Part shown: positions 51,771 to 63,259 of the stretch, one piece after another
Numbering within the stretch: position 1 is the stretch's first letter
How the letters are laid out: each line of letters begins with the position of its first letter
NCBI GenBank assembly: GCA_028691535.1
Contig: JAQUZB010000002.1
Span: 124,001 to 188,000, forward strand
DNA: 64,000 nucleotides
Direction: 5' to 3'
Origin: Candidatus Altimarinota bacterium
Lineage (GTDB): Bacteria > Patescibacteriota > Gracilibacteria > BD1-5 > UBA6164
The notes under the pieces: generated by a model
Databases searched by the model: none
Seen by the model: the letters and a program-made list of their open reading frames with translations, nothing else
Told to the model about the DNA's origin: nothing
Translations under genes and position numbers: made by a program

Positions 51771-52340
51771 TTATTTATAATCGACTATATTTGTACCTTT
51801 AAAGTAAATTAATTCCTTTCTTAAATTTAGAGTAGTTGCATTTTTAAATGAAAAAATTATAGGAATTTCATCAAGTGTTATTTCTGTTTTAGGATTTGTA
51901 TCAAAACTATAAATTTTTGATTCTCAAGAAATGGAATTATAAAAAAACAAAACTGAATTACTACCTCATAAGTCATTTATTTTTATACCATCTTGAAGTA
52001 ATTTTATTTTTACAATTTTTGTATCTCAAATTTCTATATTATTTATTGAATTTTCATCTATATTATATGGATATGAAAAAAATATTATTTTATCATTATC
52101 TGGTTCATTTGTGGTCATATAAATTCATATTGATTTATTTCAATTTATATCTTTTATTCATGAAACAGCCATATTTCTAGCTTCATAAAAACTTTGACTA
52201 ATTTCACGAGCAGCTAGTTTTAGTTTAGCTTTATTTTGAAAATAACTATATGGTGCAAATGTCATCATCATAAGAATCATAACAATTGACATTGCTACGA
52301 TTAATTCAAAAAGTGTAAATGCTTTTTTTTCTAAATACAT
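51771..52340 (-). CDS. Minor pilin (GspH/FimT-like)
   Basis: 189 residues. Leader MYLEKKA, then FTLFELIVAMSIVMILMMMT, with Glu5. The REISQSFYEARNMAVS helix is the GspH/FimT marker. It is first of the four minor pilins and lies 84 bases after pilC with a hairpin between, so expression may be partly uncoupled from the pilC-pilO-pilN group. Confidence 0.78.
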
Positions 52341-52382
52341 ATATTATTATAAATCTATAATTATTATATTGATTATAAGAAA

Positions 52383-52420
52383 AAAACTAAAAATTAAAAT
52401 TAATTTTTAGTTTTAGTTTT
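52383..52420 (-). terminator. Hairpin between pilC and the minor pilin genes
   Basis: AAAACTAAAAATTA (52383-52396) pairs with TAATTTTTAGTTTT (52401-52414), just below the pilC stop on the minus strand. It probably separates two transcripts or attenuates read-through into the minor pilins. Confidence 0.7.
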
Positions 52421-52424
52421 TTAT

Positions 52425-53525
52425 TTATGAAACTGTTTGAGTTACCTTCAATATTGCTCAGAAAATAGCAAATGCAAACCATAATACAAATACTCAAGCA
52501 AAAAGTATCGCAAGTGGTTCAATCCATTTAGTAAGTCTTGCTAATGAATAGTCTACTTCTTTTTCATATTGTTTATTCATTTTTAAACATATTGATTCCA
52601 AATTTGCTGTTCTTTCTCAAACAGAAAGCATTTGTAAGTAATCAGATGGAAAAAACTCTTTTTCAGGATCTACTTCTTCCATTGATTTTACAATTCAACC
52701 TCATTTAGATACCTTTGTTATTATTTCAGAAAAAAGATCCATATATATAAAACTATTTGTTGCTTTTCATACAAGTGTAAGAGCTTTTACTATATTTATT
52801 CAAGATCAAATAAGTGTCGCAAGATTTGATGCTATATTTGCTAAAATATAATTTCTATATATTTTTCAAATAAGTGGAATACTAAATAAAAAAGTTTCAA
52901 TTGCAATCTTTCCTGATTTAGTATTTTTATATCAAATAAAAAATACTATAACTGTAGCAATAAATAAAAATATAAACCAAACATTATTTATCATAAAATC
53001 AGATGTTGCTAACAATGCTTTAGTTGCTAAAGGTAGTTCAACTCCAGCATCTGCAAATAATGGTTTTATAGTAGGAATAACATAAGTTAGAACAATTCAT
53101 AGTGCCAAAAATAAAAATAAAAATATAATTAATGGGTATGTTAATGCTCCTTTTATTTTATTTGTTAATTCATAAATCTTTTTTAGATCCTCACTAAGCT
53201 TCATAAGTGAGCTAGATAATTGACCTGTAGATTCTCAAGATTCAATTATTGAAATTTCAGATGACTGAAATACAGATGGTATTTTTCTCATAGATTTTGA
53301 AAAAGAATCTCATGAAGAAATATACGTTATTAGTTCTCTAATTTTAGCTTTAAAAAAAGGACTTGAAATTTTTGAATTTACAGATTCTAAAGACTCTGTA
53401 ACTCAAACACCTCAATCAAGCATTACAGATATATATTCATAAAAATTATATTTATCTATAAGACCTACTTTTTTAAAAAGAATTATATCACTACTTTTAT
53501 TTTCAATTGTGTTTGTATTTTCCAT
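52425..53525 (-). CDS. pilC: Type IV pilus/type II secretion inner membrane protein PilC
   Basis: 366 residues, two T2SSF domains. Domain one has YISVMLDGGVGVTESLESVN and ISIIESGESTGQLSSSL, with KIKGALTYPLIIFLFLFLA entering the membrane. Domain two has LANIASNLATLIGSGINIVKA and LQMLSVGERTANLESICLKM, and the C-terminal transmembrane helix. PilC is the platform on which the pilus assembly ATPase acts. PilB and PilT are not in the window. It lies 3 bases after the PilO-like gene. Confidence 0.93.
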
Positions 53526-53528
53526 GTT

Positions 53529-54074
53529 TTATTTATAAAAAATTTTTAAAGGAATAGTTATGTTATAACTAGATTCTGAATCTAATTTCGGATAAGTAAA
53601 TGAATCAATAAAAAATTTATATTTTGAACCATCTTTTATAAAAAAATCTAAGATTTTAAACATTCTATCCTCTGTTGGAATTCTTAAATTTAACGTAATT
53701 GTAGATTCCATAAAACCTATTTCATTAAGTTTTCATTCTGACATTGATAAACTTCTTATTGTACTAACTCCGTCAGTATATTTCAAGTTATCTTCTTCTA
53801 TTTTTGAATAGATATAATCTATAAGTTCGTCTTCAGAAAAAGTAGATATATATTCATTTATATCGCTTTCTTTAGAATCTACTACTATTTTTACATCATT
53901 TAATTTTTGTAATTCATCTCTTTTTGATTGTAAAACAATTTCTTTTTGTTCTTTTTCATCAAATTTAAATTGCATATTTGTTATTTGATTTCTAGTAAAT
54001 AGAACGAAAATAAACAAAGAAAGTAGAATTATAATATATCAATATATTTTATTGTTTTTATTTCAGATTGACAT
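53529..54074 (-). CDS. pilO: PilO-like pilus assembly protein
   Basis: 181 residues. One N-terminal transmembrane helix (about 12-28) is followed by a coiled-coil (about 35-70, IVLQSKRDELQKLNDVKIVV) and a C-terminal ferredoxin-like fold with FKILDFFIKDGSKYKFFIDS. Architecture and place between PilN-like and PilC genes define it rather than strong sequence motifs. With PilN it forms the periplasmic alignment complex. It has a 3-base gap to pilC. Confidence 0.75.
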
Positions 54075-54097
54075 TTGATAATTGGTTAATATTAATA

Positions 54098-54613
54098 TTA
54101 TTTTAATTTAAAAATAAGTGGTATTTTCATAGAATCTCCTCCTTCAATTGAACTTACAAACTCTAAGTTAAATAAAGCTTTATCATCTAATCTATAATTT
54201 TTTATAAAATCTCTAGTTTTAGCATAAGCTAATCACTTATCTGTAGAACTAACTAAAGAAACAGTATTTATATCTCAGTTTGAAATAGTAAATCATTCAA
54301 AATTAACATCATATTTTTTAGAAATTGATTTAATATGATTAATATATTTTGTAATCATAGATCTTTTTTCTAAACCAACAATTGTAGATTTATTTGCTTC
54401 AACCAAAGAATAAACCTGTATTTTTGGATCAGCTTCAAGAATTTTAATATCTGATTCTCTCTCAGAAATTTTTTGATCTAATTGACTATTAGTATAATCT
54501 AATCTCCAATTAAATAAAAACAACCCTAGTGAAACAACTAAAACAAATCATAAAAAAATTAATGGTTTAATTAATTCATTTTTCTTATTAGTTATAAAAT
54601 TTACTTCATTCAT
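54098..54613 (-). CDS. pilN: PilN-like pilus assembly protein
   Basis: 171 residues. A short cytoplasmic N-terminus, MNEVNFITNKK, resembles the PilN motif that binds PilM. One transmembrane helix (about 17-34) follows, then a coiled-coil (QLDQKISERESDIKILEA) and a small alpha/beta domain. It heads the pilN-pilO-pilC set. No pilM is adjacent; the FtsA-like protein at 38.6 kb is a conceivable substitute. Confidence 0.72.
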
Positions 54614-54670
54614 ATATTATTAAGTTAATTATATTCAAGAAAATAATAACATACTTAAAAAAAATAAACA

Positions 54671-54712
54671 AAAAAAAGAGATTGACTTTTAATAAAATCA
54701 ATCTCAAATTTA
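54671..54712 (-). terminator. Terminator after VirB2-like gene
   Basis: GAGATTGA (54678-54685) pairs with TCAATCTC (54698-54705), followed by a T8 run on the minus strand. It separates the gene from pilN. Confidence 0.8.
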
Positions 54713-55144
54713 TGGAGTAGGGGTAGAGCTTAATATATTTATAACAAATGTAGTAATTGGCTTCGCTAAAAATATTATAAGTAAACCTAATATTGCAAAA
54801 AATATTATAGTTTTTGATTTTTTAGCTTTTTCTTCATCTCAAATTGAAATAAGTAGATTAAATCATGCATAAATTATCAATATAACAGCTACAATTGCTA
54901 GAAATGATAATGCATATGCAACCATTCTTTGAACATATTCTGATCAAGTTCATATAGTTACAAGTCATTGTATTCATGAATTTTTTACTTGATCAACTCA
55001 ATCACCTAATCAACATGGTTCTCATGGCTGACAATAAGGTATTTGTGTACTATCACCTCAAAAAATTCATGCATTAGTTTGATTTGAGAATCAAGTTAAA
55101 AATATAACTAAAAAAGAAACAAAAAAAGTAATAATTTTTTTCAT
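54710..55144 (-). CDS. VirB2/T4SS-pilin-like small secreted membrane protein
   Basis: 144 residues. A signal peptide (about 1-25, ending TNAG) is followed by a short Gly/Cys-containing segment (PYCQPGEPCGLGDG) and two hydrophobic helices (about 72-95 and 109-135) separated by a charged loop DEEKAKKSK. This two-helix layout fits VirB2/TrbC-type pilins or the related CPR-specific T4SS pilin group. No other T4SS gene is nearby, and its location beside pil genes suggests a link to the pilus. Confidence 0.65.
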
Positions 55145-55247
55145 AAAAATATGTAAAAATCTAAAAATATAATTTAAGTATAAAAAAAATTTCATTAAAA
55201 TCAAAAAATAAATAAACTATTTACCTAATAAACACTAATAATCAAAT

Positions 55248-56258
55248 ATGAATTTAAAACTTATTTTTTCTACTATAATATTGATAATATTTAGTTCAAT
55301 ATCATATTATTTCAATAGTATAATTTGAATACTTGATTTTTTTGTAAGTATTTGATTTTATACTATCTTATTTTATACATTTCATATATTATGGAGAAAG
55401 TTTAAAAAAGAAGAAATTACAGATTCTCTAGAATATATGAAAAACTTTATTTTTAGAATAAGTATTTTTATATTGGTTACTACCTCTATACTATGATGAT
55501 TTACATATCTATCAAATGAAGTATTTAAAGCAAAAATGCCTGAATATACTATAAGTAATTGAGAAAAAACAGTTGTATTTCAAGCTATGGTTCATATAGC
55601 ATCAAAAAGTTTTTATGATAAAATAATTGAAAATTTAACTAAATTTAAACAAGATTGATGAGTATATTTCTTTGAATGAGTAAAACCAGGGACAGAAGAA
55701 AATATGAATGCATTTAATGATGCAATTTGAATACAATTTGAAAGTGATTTATATGAAAATTTTTCAAAATTATATTGAGTTACATTTCAAAAACCAGAAG
55801 ATTTCTTAGGACTTGTAAATGATTTAGATTTCAATGTAGATTTAAACATAAACCAAATAGTAGAATTATACAATGAAAAAAATATAAGATCTTGAGAACA
55901 AAAAGCTAAATATTCACCACCTCTTGATGCTAATAAAGAGATATTAAATACTCTTGCAAGCCTAAATGATAGAGAGCTAAAAGTTCTAGTTTACTTAAAC
56001 CAAGCAATTTTAAATTTAATAATCTGATCTGATAGTTTACAATCAGTTTTAAGTGAAAATTTTAATAATGAAATGTTGTTTGATGTAATACTAAATTGAA
56101 GAAACAAAGTACTTGTAGATGAGATTTCAAAAAGTGAATATAATAAGATATATATAACTTACTGATTATTACATTTTAAATGAGTTCTTGAACAATTACA
56201 AAAACAAGATCCAAGATGGCAAATAGTTGGGACAAGATACTTGTATCCAATAGACTAA
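55248..56258 (+). CDS. Membrane protein with TraB/TIKI-like domain
   Basis: 336 residues. About three hydrophobic helices occupy the first 100 residues. A soluble domain follows, with VFQAMVHIASKSFYDKIIEN, VYFFEGVKPGTEENM and, near the end, YGLLHFKGVLEQ then WQIVGTRYLYP. The order MVHI-FY-EGV-HFxG resembles TraB/PrgY/GumN proteins, whose conserved Glu and His are thought to form a metalloprotease-like site. Not certain. It ends in a strong terminator. Confidence 0.65.
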
Positions 56259-56290
56259 AAAACTAACTCTTAAGAGTTAGTTTTTTAGTT
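56257..56290. terminator. Shared terminator between TraB-like and propeller-pilin genes
   Basis: AAAAAACTAACTCTT/AAGAGTTAGTTTTTT is a perfect palindrome. Stops of both convergent genes touch it. Confidence 0.85.
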
Positions 56291-57778
56291 TGGGTTAAAT
56301 ACACTTATTCAAGAAGACGTAGATGACCATATATTTCAATACTTATCTTTTAAAATCATTTCTATAGTATTACTTATAATTCAACTATTTCAAGTACTAT
56401 ATAGTTGTCATGTTGTTAAATCTAATCATGTACTCTTTAATAATCAAGAGTGTGTTGCTCCCCAATAAGCTCAATTATCATCTATAATCCAACTAACTGG
56501 TGCTGATGATGGTAAAGTAGCTTTTGGAAAAATAGTCCAATCACTAGATAATTTATTATATCTATACATTCAATTATTATATGCTCATGCCCAAATATTT
56601 CAAGAATTATCTTCAGTTATTGCTCACATTAAATTAGTTGTAAATCAAGAATTAGAAACATTATATACTGTCCAGCTATTTCATATAACATCAAATTTAG
56701 CAACTCATCATCATGATGTTGCAAACCACATATTTCAATCCACATCTTCTAGCATTCAGTATACTTCATTGTCTGGTAATCAGCTATTTCATATATTGTA
56801 AGTAGTCCATGATGTTCAATCAAATTTAGCAGCTCATCAATCTGTTCAAAACCATATATTTCATAGATGGTCCTCTCTTATAACACTTAACCAACTTGCT
56901 GGTAATCAACTATTTCAAGGAGTATAAGTTGTCCATGTTGTTCAATCAAACTTTTGTGCTCAATCTCATCACCAATTTGCAAACCACATATTTCATGATG
57001 TATCTTCAAAAAGTCAAAAAACATCATATGATAGTAATCAATCTGCAGGCAAATAATTTGTCCATGTTGTTCCATCATATTTAGATACTCATCCTCACCG
57101 GCTTCATACCCAAATATTTCAATTATGATCTTCCCATAATCAAGTTGTATCATTACTTCAAATTCAATCTATTGTAGTAAAATTTGTCCATCAAGAAGGA
57201 AATGGATTAGATGTAACTACTTCATTTCAACTAGTTACTAATTCATAAGGTAATTGACTTCATCAATCAACTACAAATAAATTACTTACATTTTTTACTA
57301 TACTTGGACTATCTGTTGAAGTATTATACATATAATAATTTCATTTTACTACTGCTTCATTTCTCTCTTCATTTATTGTTGCTATTTGTAAAAAATTATA
57401 TGCTCATGTACTTGTTCATCATTTTGCATATGATAATACATAATCACTCTTTGTTGTTGGATCTTTAAAACTTGTTCCATCTTCTTTTAATTGTGAAAAT
57501 TTTGGTATTCATTGGATTGCGTTTGTTGATATATTGTTTATCACTACTGATTTTGATGCTTGATTATCTATAAGTTCTCATCATGTTACTCATTTTATTT
57601 GTTCTACTGATACTTTTTTTAATATATTACTTATATCACTTTCTCTCTTACTATCTCTTGCTGATCAACTATATCATTGTAAGTTTATAAATGCTATTGT
57701 ACCTAGAATTGCTAGTATTGTGATTACTACTATTAATTCTACTAATGTGAAACCTTGACCTCCTTTTTTAGTTTTCAT
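56285..57778 (-). CDS. Pilin fused to a seven-blade Reg_prop beta-propeller
   Basis: 497 residues. Leader MKTKKGGQG then FTLVELIVVITILAILGTI. The pilin chassis is almost identical in layout to the two pilins at 33.7-35.7 kb (ARDSKRESDISNILKKVSVE, FLQIATINEERNEAVVKG, FVVDGGSQLPY). From about residue 190, seven repeats of the ED-GNIWxGT type follow (LWEDHNGNIWVGS, LFEDTSGNMWFAN, IREDHLGNIWFGT, and four more). These are typical of Reg_prop propellers in periplasmic sensors. Here the propeller is carried by a pilin and there is no kinase. A likely ligand- or surface-binding tip module. Confidence 0.9.
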
Positions 57779-57884
57779 AATGATAAATTATATTTTTAAG
57801 ATTATTATAACAAAACAAATTATATAAAAAATGTTATAATTCCAAAGAATTATAACTAGACAATAACATAATTATACTTTTAAT

Positions 57885-58859
57885 CTAGTCTTCCTTATAG
57901 AATATAGAACTTACATAAAGATAACCTCAGATAAAATATATAAAAATAATAAAAACAAAACCCAAAGTAAGAGCGACATCAAAGATAAGATGAAGAACTA
58001 TACTTAGTAATAAACCATAAGAAAAAATCTTTAAATAAGGCATACTTAAGTCTTTTCACCTATATAAGATAAGTGCTTTTGAAAAATAATAAGCTAAAAC
58101 ACTACTTGATAATATATGAACCATGATTGAAAAAGCGGAACGAAAAAAATATAATTTTATAAGTTCATATGATAAACCAGAAACTAAATAATAGTTATAT
58201 AAATATAACATATTTTCTATAAAACTAAATCAAAGAGCTACAAATATAGCATATAAAACTCAATCTTTTACATTTTTTATATAAAAAACACTTGATTGTA
58301 AGAAGTTAAAATGTTTAGATGCTTCCTCAATAAAAGCAACTATCACATAATAAAATATAACTAATTTAAATGTATTAAAAATAATATTTCAAAAACTTAT
58401 AGGATTTTCTATACTGAAATCTACTTTTTGTAATAAAAAATTTACTATAAATAAAACAAAACTTAAGATAAATATAAATATTAAAAAACTAATTATATTT
58501 TTAATATATATTCTTAAAATACTAGATTTTTGCTTGAAAAATCATCCTAAAAAAAATGAAAATAGTACAATTAAAAATAAAAATAAACTAAGAGAAATTC
58601 AAAATTCAAAACTTGTGAGTAAATCTTTTATTTTAGATGCAAAATAAAAAACATTTAAATATTCAAAATTTAAAAAATTCATGATTTTATCTAAATGTAA
58701 TATAGGAATTACAGCTAATATTCATCATAATATTCAAACCATAAATCTCTTTTTATTAAGTGGGTTATCATCAATAAAAGAAAATGAATAAGCCCAAATA
58801 ACAATAGGAAAAAATGAAATCAAAAAAAGTAATATGTATATAAAAATTGACTCTAACAT
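57885..58859 (-). CDS. PrsW-like glutamic intramembrane protease
   Basis: 324 residues with about eight transmembrane helices. The family motifs are present in order: FIEEASKHFNF (EExxK), GFSFIENMLYLYN (ExxxY type), a SIMVHILSSSVLAYYF histidine helix and IVLHLIFDVAL (HxxxD). PrsW performs site-1 cleavage of anti-sigma factors in Bacillus. In other bacteria its targets are mostly unknown. No anti-sigma substrate gene is adjacent. It is probably a single-gene unit. Confidence 0.85.
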
Positions 58860-58910
58860 AGATTAAATTTATTTTTAAATTAGTTTTATTATATAATTTT
58901 TTAAGAAAAT

Positions 58911-58942
58911 AAAAAAAGAGTTTTAAAAAACTCTTTTTTTAT
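58911..58942 (-). terminator. Terminator after small membrane gene downstream of murA
   Basis: AAAAAAAGAGTTTT pairs with the facing AAAACTCTTTTTTT. The stop of the 63-residue gene lies in the arm. Confidence 0.8.
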
Positions 58943-59130
58943 CTAAAAATTTTGTAGTTTCAAAATTTAACATAATTATCATCTCAATTTTTCTTTTTTG
59001 TAAAAATACTAAATCATAATAAATTAAATCCTATAAAAACTAATAGTCATCATAGTAAATAAGCTATAATTTCAGGAAAATATATAATTATAGTTCAAAA
59101 TATAATCAAAAATATTCAAAATGCTCTCAT
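58939..59130 (-). CDS. Small two-span membrane protein
   Basis: 63 residues. Two hydrophobic helices (about 4-15 and 22-43) are joined by PEIIAYLLGG and end in a basic/polar tail FTKKKNGDDNYVKF. It starts 17 bases below the murA stop on the same strand, so it is probably co-transcribed with murA. The family is unknown. Similar small proteins (DUF3096-like, PEIIAYLLG) exist in many bacteria, but I cannot confirm that. Confidence 0.65.
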
Positions 59131-59147
59131 AATCTATAAATTAAGAA

Positions 59148-60410
59148 TTAATCATCAACTTCCTCTAAATCAGCTCATATAGCTTTTAATTTATTTACAA
59201 AATCTTCATATCATCTATATATGTATTCAACATTTGTAATCTTTGTTTCTCATTCAGCTATAAGTCAAGCAATAACCATTGCAGCTCATGCTCTTAAATC
59301 CCAAGAAGTTACAGTAACACCTCATTTTAACTTATTTGGTCAAAATATAAGCGCTTCATGTGGGTTCATAACTGCAACATTTGCTCTCATTTTTTCAAGC
59401 TCTACTAAAAAATTTAATCTTCATTCAAATAATACTTCATGAATCTTACTTACTCACTCAGCTTGAGATTGAAGTATAGCAAAAGGAGATTGTAAATCTG
59501 TAGGAAATCATGGAAATAAATTTGTTTGCACTTGTATAGCTTTTAATTTTTCAGCTCTATAAACTCTAAGTGTATCATTTCATAAATCCTCTACTTTTAC
59601 TCAAGCTTCTTTTAATTTTTCTATAAAAACATATAAATCATCTATTCTTGCGTCAACTATATCTAAGTATTCTTTTGAAGCTAATGCTCAAATAATCATA
59701 TATGTTCATGATTCTATATAGTCAGTAACTACTTCAAACTCAAAATCTGATGATAATTTATCAACTCAAGTTACTATAATTTCATGATTATATCTGATCT
59801 TTATATCTGCTCATGCTTTTCTAAGAAAGCTAATTAGATTCATAACATGTGGTTCTATTGCTGCCGATTTAATAGTTGTTACTCAATTTCTAAGTACATT
59901 TGCAACTATTAAATTTTCAGTTGAACTAACTCAAAATCAAGCATTTAAAATCTTATCTCAATTTTTCAAAACTCAATCAAGAATAATTTCATCATTTTCA
60001 AAAGTATAATTATATCAAATTGCTTCCAATCAATTTAAATGAGCATCAATTGGTCTCTTCCCTATACTACATCAACCTGGAAATGGTATTTTTATATTAC
60101 CAAAAAAATGCAACAATGGTGAAAGTAAAAATATAGAAGATCTGATTTTTTTTATCTTTTCAAAATTAAGATTATCATTATTTATATTTGATGAATCAAA
60201 AGATAAAGTCGTTCCTTCCCAAGAATATTTAACTCAAATTCATTCTAAGATATCAAGAAATGTTTGAACATCTCAAATCTTAGGCATAGATTTTAATTTA
60301 ACTTTTCAATTTAAAAGTAAAGCTGCTCAAAGCATAGGTAAAGCTGCATTTTTTGAACCACTTATTTGAACTTTTCAAGAAAGTTCCTTTTTTCATCTTA
60401 CTAATAACAA
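59148..60410 (-). CDS. murA: UDP-N-acetylglucosamine 1-carboxyvinyltransferase MurA
   Basis: 420 residues, normal length. First committed step of peptidoglycan synthesis: enolpyruvyl transfer from PEP to UDP-GlcNAc. TTG at 60410 is taken as start because the family N-terminus (LLVRGKKELSGKVQISGSKN, Lys20) begins there and no in-frame ATG precedes. The catalytic loop PFPGGCSIGKRPIDAHL retains Cys114, the fosfomycin target. FPTDLQSPF and the late RGEAMVIAG-like AGAAMVIAGLIAEGET motif are present. The cell therefore makes its own wall precursors, at least this step. Confidence 0.95.
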
Positions 60411-60533
60411 TTTTTTGAAGTTATAATATATTTAGATTTATATTATATTTAAAAAAAAATATATTTCAATTTTGAAATTTAAAACTTTTTTATATAATTT
60501 TTTAAAGGAAAAATAATTTTTAATAAAATAAAA

Positions 60534-62429
60534 ATGTTTGAAATAAGCGTAAAAAAAGTAGATTTTGAAAAACAAAATACAATTATAAAAAGAAATATAA
60601 ATCTAGATAATAACCTAGAATGTTTTATATTAATCAGTTCTTCAAGCCAAAAATTAGCAGAAAATCTATTAAATAATACTCTTGAATACTTAATCGACAA
60701 AGTAAGTAAAACAGATACTTACAATGATTTTATGATTGCTTTAGAACACATAAATTCATATCTTAAAACTTGGAAACAAGATCAAGAAGAAAAAGATGAA
60801 CTTGATATGATTATTTGAATCCTAAACGAAAATACTTATACATTTTCAAATGTTTGAAAATCATCTGCTTGTTTGATAAACAAAAACTCTGAAATAATTG
60901 AGTTAACTGAAAAATGAGAAAATAAAGAAGAATTTTCATATATTTCAGAATGAAAATTAACTTCTTGAGAAATAGTTATTTCTTCAACTATTGAATTACT
61001 AAATTTCTTATCTAAAAGTGATATTGTTGATTGATTAATACTTTCAGAAGATATAAAGATTTTTAATAAAAATATTAAAAACATATTAAAAAGTGAAATC
61101 CTTGATTCTAATTGTCTAGTTAGTTCAATGAAATTTAAAAGTAAAAAATACATAAAAGAAAATCAAAAATTTGAAGTTCTAAAAAATAATTTAGCAAAAG
61201 CAATTGATAATGATTTTTCAAAAAAAATAATTTGAAAAAGTTTAATTGTCTTAGATAAGCTAAAAACTCAATCTAAAGCAATAAAAAATATAGTTCTAAT
61301 TTGATGAATTGCTATTGCTGTATTTTTCTTGTATTATTCTCTTTCAACAATAGTTTCAATAACTACTCAAACTGAAGTTAAGGAAACTGCAAAAACAAGT
61401 ATTGAAGAAATTAAAAACCTAATTAAATTAGCATCTGAAAATATATCAAACCCTGATACATTTGAAAAAAATATAAAAGATGCAGAAGCTTTGGTTTCAG
61501 AAGTACAAAAACAAGAAATATATTTATGAGATTTAGCAAAATTAACTGATAGTCTAAATATATTAAAAAAACAATTTAATAAGATAGAAATATTTGAAGA
61601 AAATGATACTAATTTAATTCAATTAATTGAATGAACTGATACTGTAAAGATATCTAAAAATAATTTAATTCCATATATAATTGGGAAAAAATGAGTTGTA
61701 TGACCTATATTATCAACAGCAAAACCTCAAATATATACTTTTAATAATTTAGCAGAAAACGAATATTTTATTGATTGATTATTTATAGAAAACAACTTGT
61801 TTTTACTTACAAATAATTCTAAGATAGTTAAATTTACAAAAAACTGATATTTTAGTTTTGTAAATGTAACATGACAAACAAAATGGGAAGATATCAAATC
61901 AATTAGCTCATATTCAACAAATATATATACTCTATGAGCTAATAATCAATTAAATAAACATGTTGCTTCTTGAGATAATTTCAAAGCAGCTGAATCATAC
62001 TTAAAAGATGAGGATTTAAAACAAATTTGAGATGTATTATCTATTGCAATTGATTGATGATTTTATATGTTAAAAAAAGATTTATCAATAGTTAAATTCT
62101 TTTCTTCACCATATAGACTTGAATCAATATTAATAAATAAATTACCAAAAAATTATGTATTAGAAGAATGAAAAAATACAAGCATAACTGCTAGAGCTAA
62201 TCTAAATTATGTTTATATATTATTAAACAATAAGATTTGGATATTCAAACCAAATACAACTAATTACAAAAGTACTCAAAATTTAACATATGTATGACAA
62301 ATTGAATGAGCTACTAAAACAATAAAAGACTTTTATGTAAATTATGATTGAGAAATATTAGTATTAAATGACTCATGATTATATAAACTAACTTTCGAAA
62401 TAAGTGATAATAAAGTTATAATTAGATAA
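60534..62429 (+). CDS. Membrane protein with N-terminal PP2C-like and C-terminal propeller-like regions
   Basis: 631 residues. The cytoplasmic N-terminal approximately 245 residues resemble a degenerate PP2C-type phosphatase (FSNVGKSSACLI, then EEFSYISEGKLTSGEIVISS), but lack obvious metal-binding Asp-Gly motifs. One transmembrane helix (about 255-275, LIGGIAIAVFFLYYSLSTI) is followed by a coiled-coil (about 280-350). The C-terminal region has repeated beta strands such as GFYMLKKDLSIVKFFS and YVYILLNNKIWIFKPN that look like propeller blades. This architecture recurs in candidate-phyla genomes without known role. Possibly a signalling scaffold. Confidence 0.65.
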
Positions 62430-62505
62430 AATAGCCAAAAAAAGAATAACTTAGAATTGTATTTTTATCTTTAAAACATAAAAATACAATTTTTCAAAAA
62501 AAGTT

Positions 62506-62533
62506 TTGCAAATTTAAGTTTTATGATTAGAAT
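62506..62533 (+). promoter_or_regulatory. Promoter candidate for rplY
   Basis: TTGCAA (62506-62511), a 16-base spacer and TAGAAT (62528-62533), about 48 bases before the rplY ATG. Confidence 0.4.
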
Positions 62534-62580
62534 TTGCAGGCTTTTTAATTTAAAATATTATTATATATCAAATCAAGACT

Positions 62581-63183
62581 ATGGAAAACCTAAATTTAAA
62601 TGCTCAAATTAGAAATACTGAGGAAAAAAACAAAGAAATAAGAGCGGCAAAAATGATACCAGCTGTAGTTTACTGAAAAAAACAAGAACCTATTGCTATA
62701 AAAATAGATTATTCAGAGTTTTTAAAACTATTTAGAATATCTTGAGAATCTCATATTATTAATATTAAAATAGAAAAAAAATCTATTGAAGTATTAGTTC
62801 ATGATATTCAAAGAGAACCAGTTAACTGAGATTTTCAACATATTGACTTTATTGCTATTACTAAAGGTGAAAAAGTTCATACTAAGATTCACTTATCTTT
62901 TGTTGGAAATTCAAAAGCTGTAAAAGAAGGTGCTATATTAGAAGAACATATTAAAGAATTAGATGTAAAAGTTTTACCTAAAGATTTAGTTGATTCTTTT
63001 GAAGTTGATTTATCAAAATTAGTTGAAATTGGTGATGTTATTAGAATTTCTGACCTAGCAATTTCTGATAAATTTGAAATACATGCTAATGATGATGATA
63101 TCGTTGTATCTGCAAACAAACCAGCTAAAGTTGAAGTTGAAGCTCCAGTTGTAGCTGAAACTCCAGTTGAAGAAACAAAATAA
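62581..63183 (+). CDS. rplY: Large ribosomal subunit protein bL25 (CTC form)
   Basis: 200 residues. The N-terminal 5S-rRNA-binding domain has IRAAKMIPAVVYGKKQEPIAIKI and VLVHDIQREPVNGDFQHIDF. The C-terminal beta domain (TL5/CTC type) has GAILEEHIKELDVKVLPKDL and the VDLSKLVEIGDVIRISDL motif. A Glu/Val/Ala tail ends the protein. It binds 5S rRNA at the central protuberance. It has mixed GGT and TGA glycines and is followed by a terminator. Confidence 0.95.
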
Positions 63184-63197
63184 TAAAAATAATTTTT

Positions 63198-63238
63198 AAA
63201 AAATAGTATTTGAAGTATAATTCAAATACTATTTTTAT
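63198..63238 (+). terminator. Terminator after rplY
   Basis: A 17-bp stem around AATAGTATTTGAA and TTCAAATACTATT, ending in a T-rich run. Confidence 0.88.
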
Positions 63239-63259
63239 TTAGATGATAACATACAAAAA

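Noticed and set aside
54710-55144. A complete type IV secretion system based on the VirB2-like gene.
   Set aside because: No VirB4, VirB6, VirB10 or relaxase gene lies nearby; only the pilin-like gene is present.
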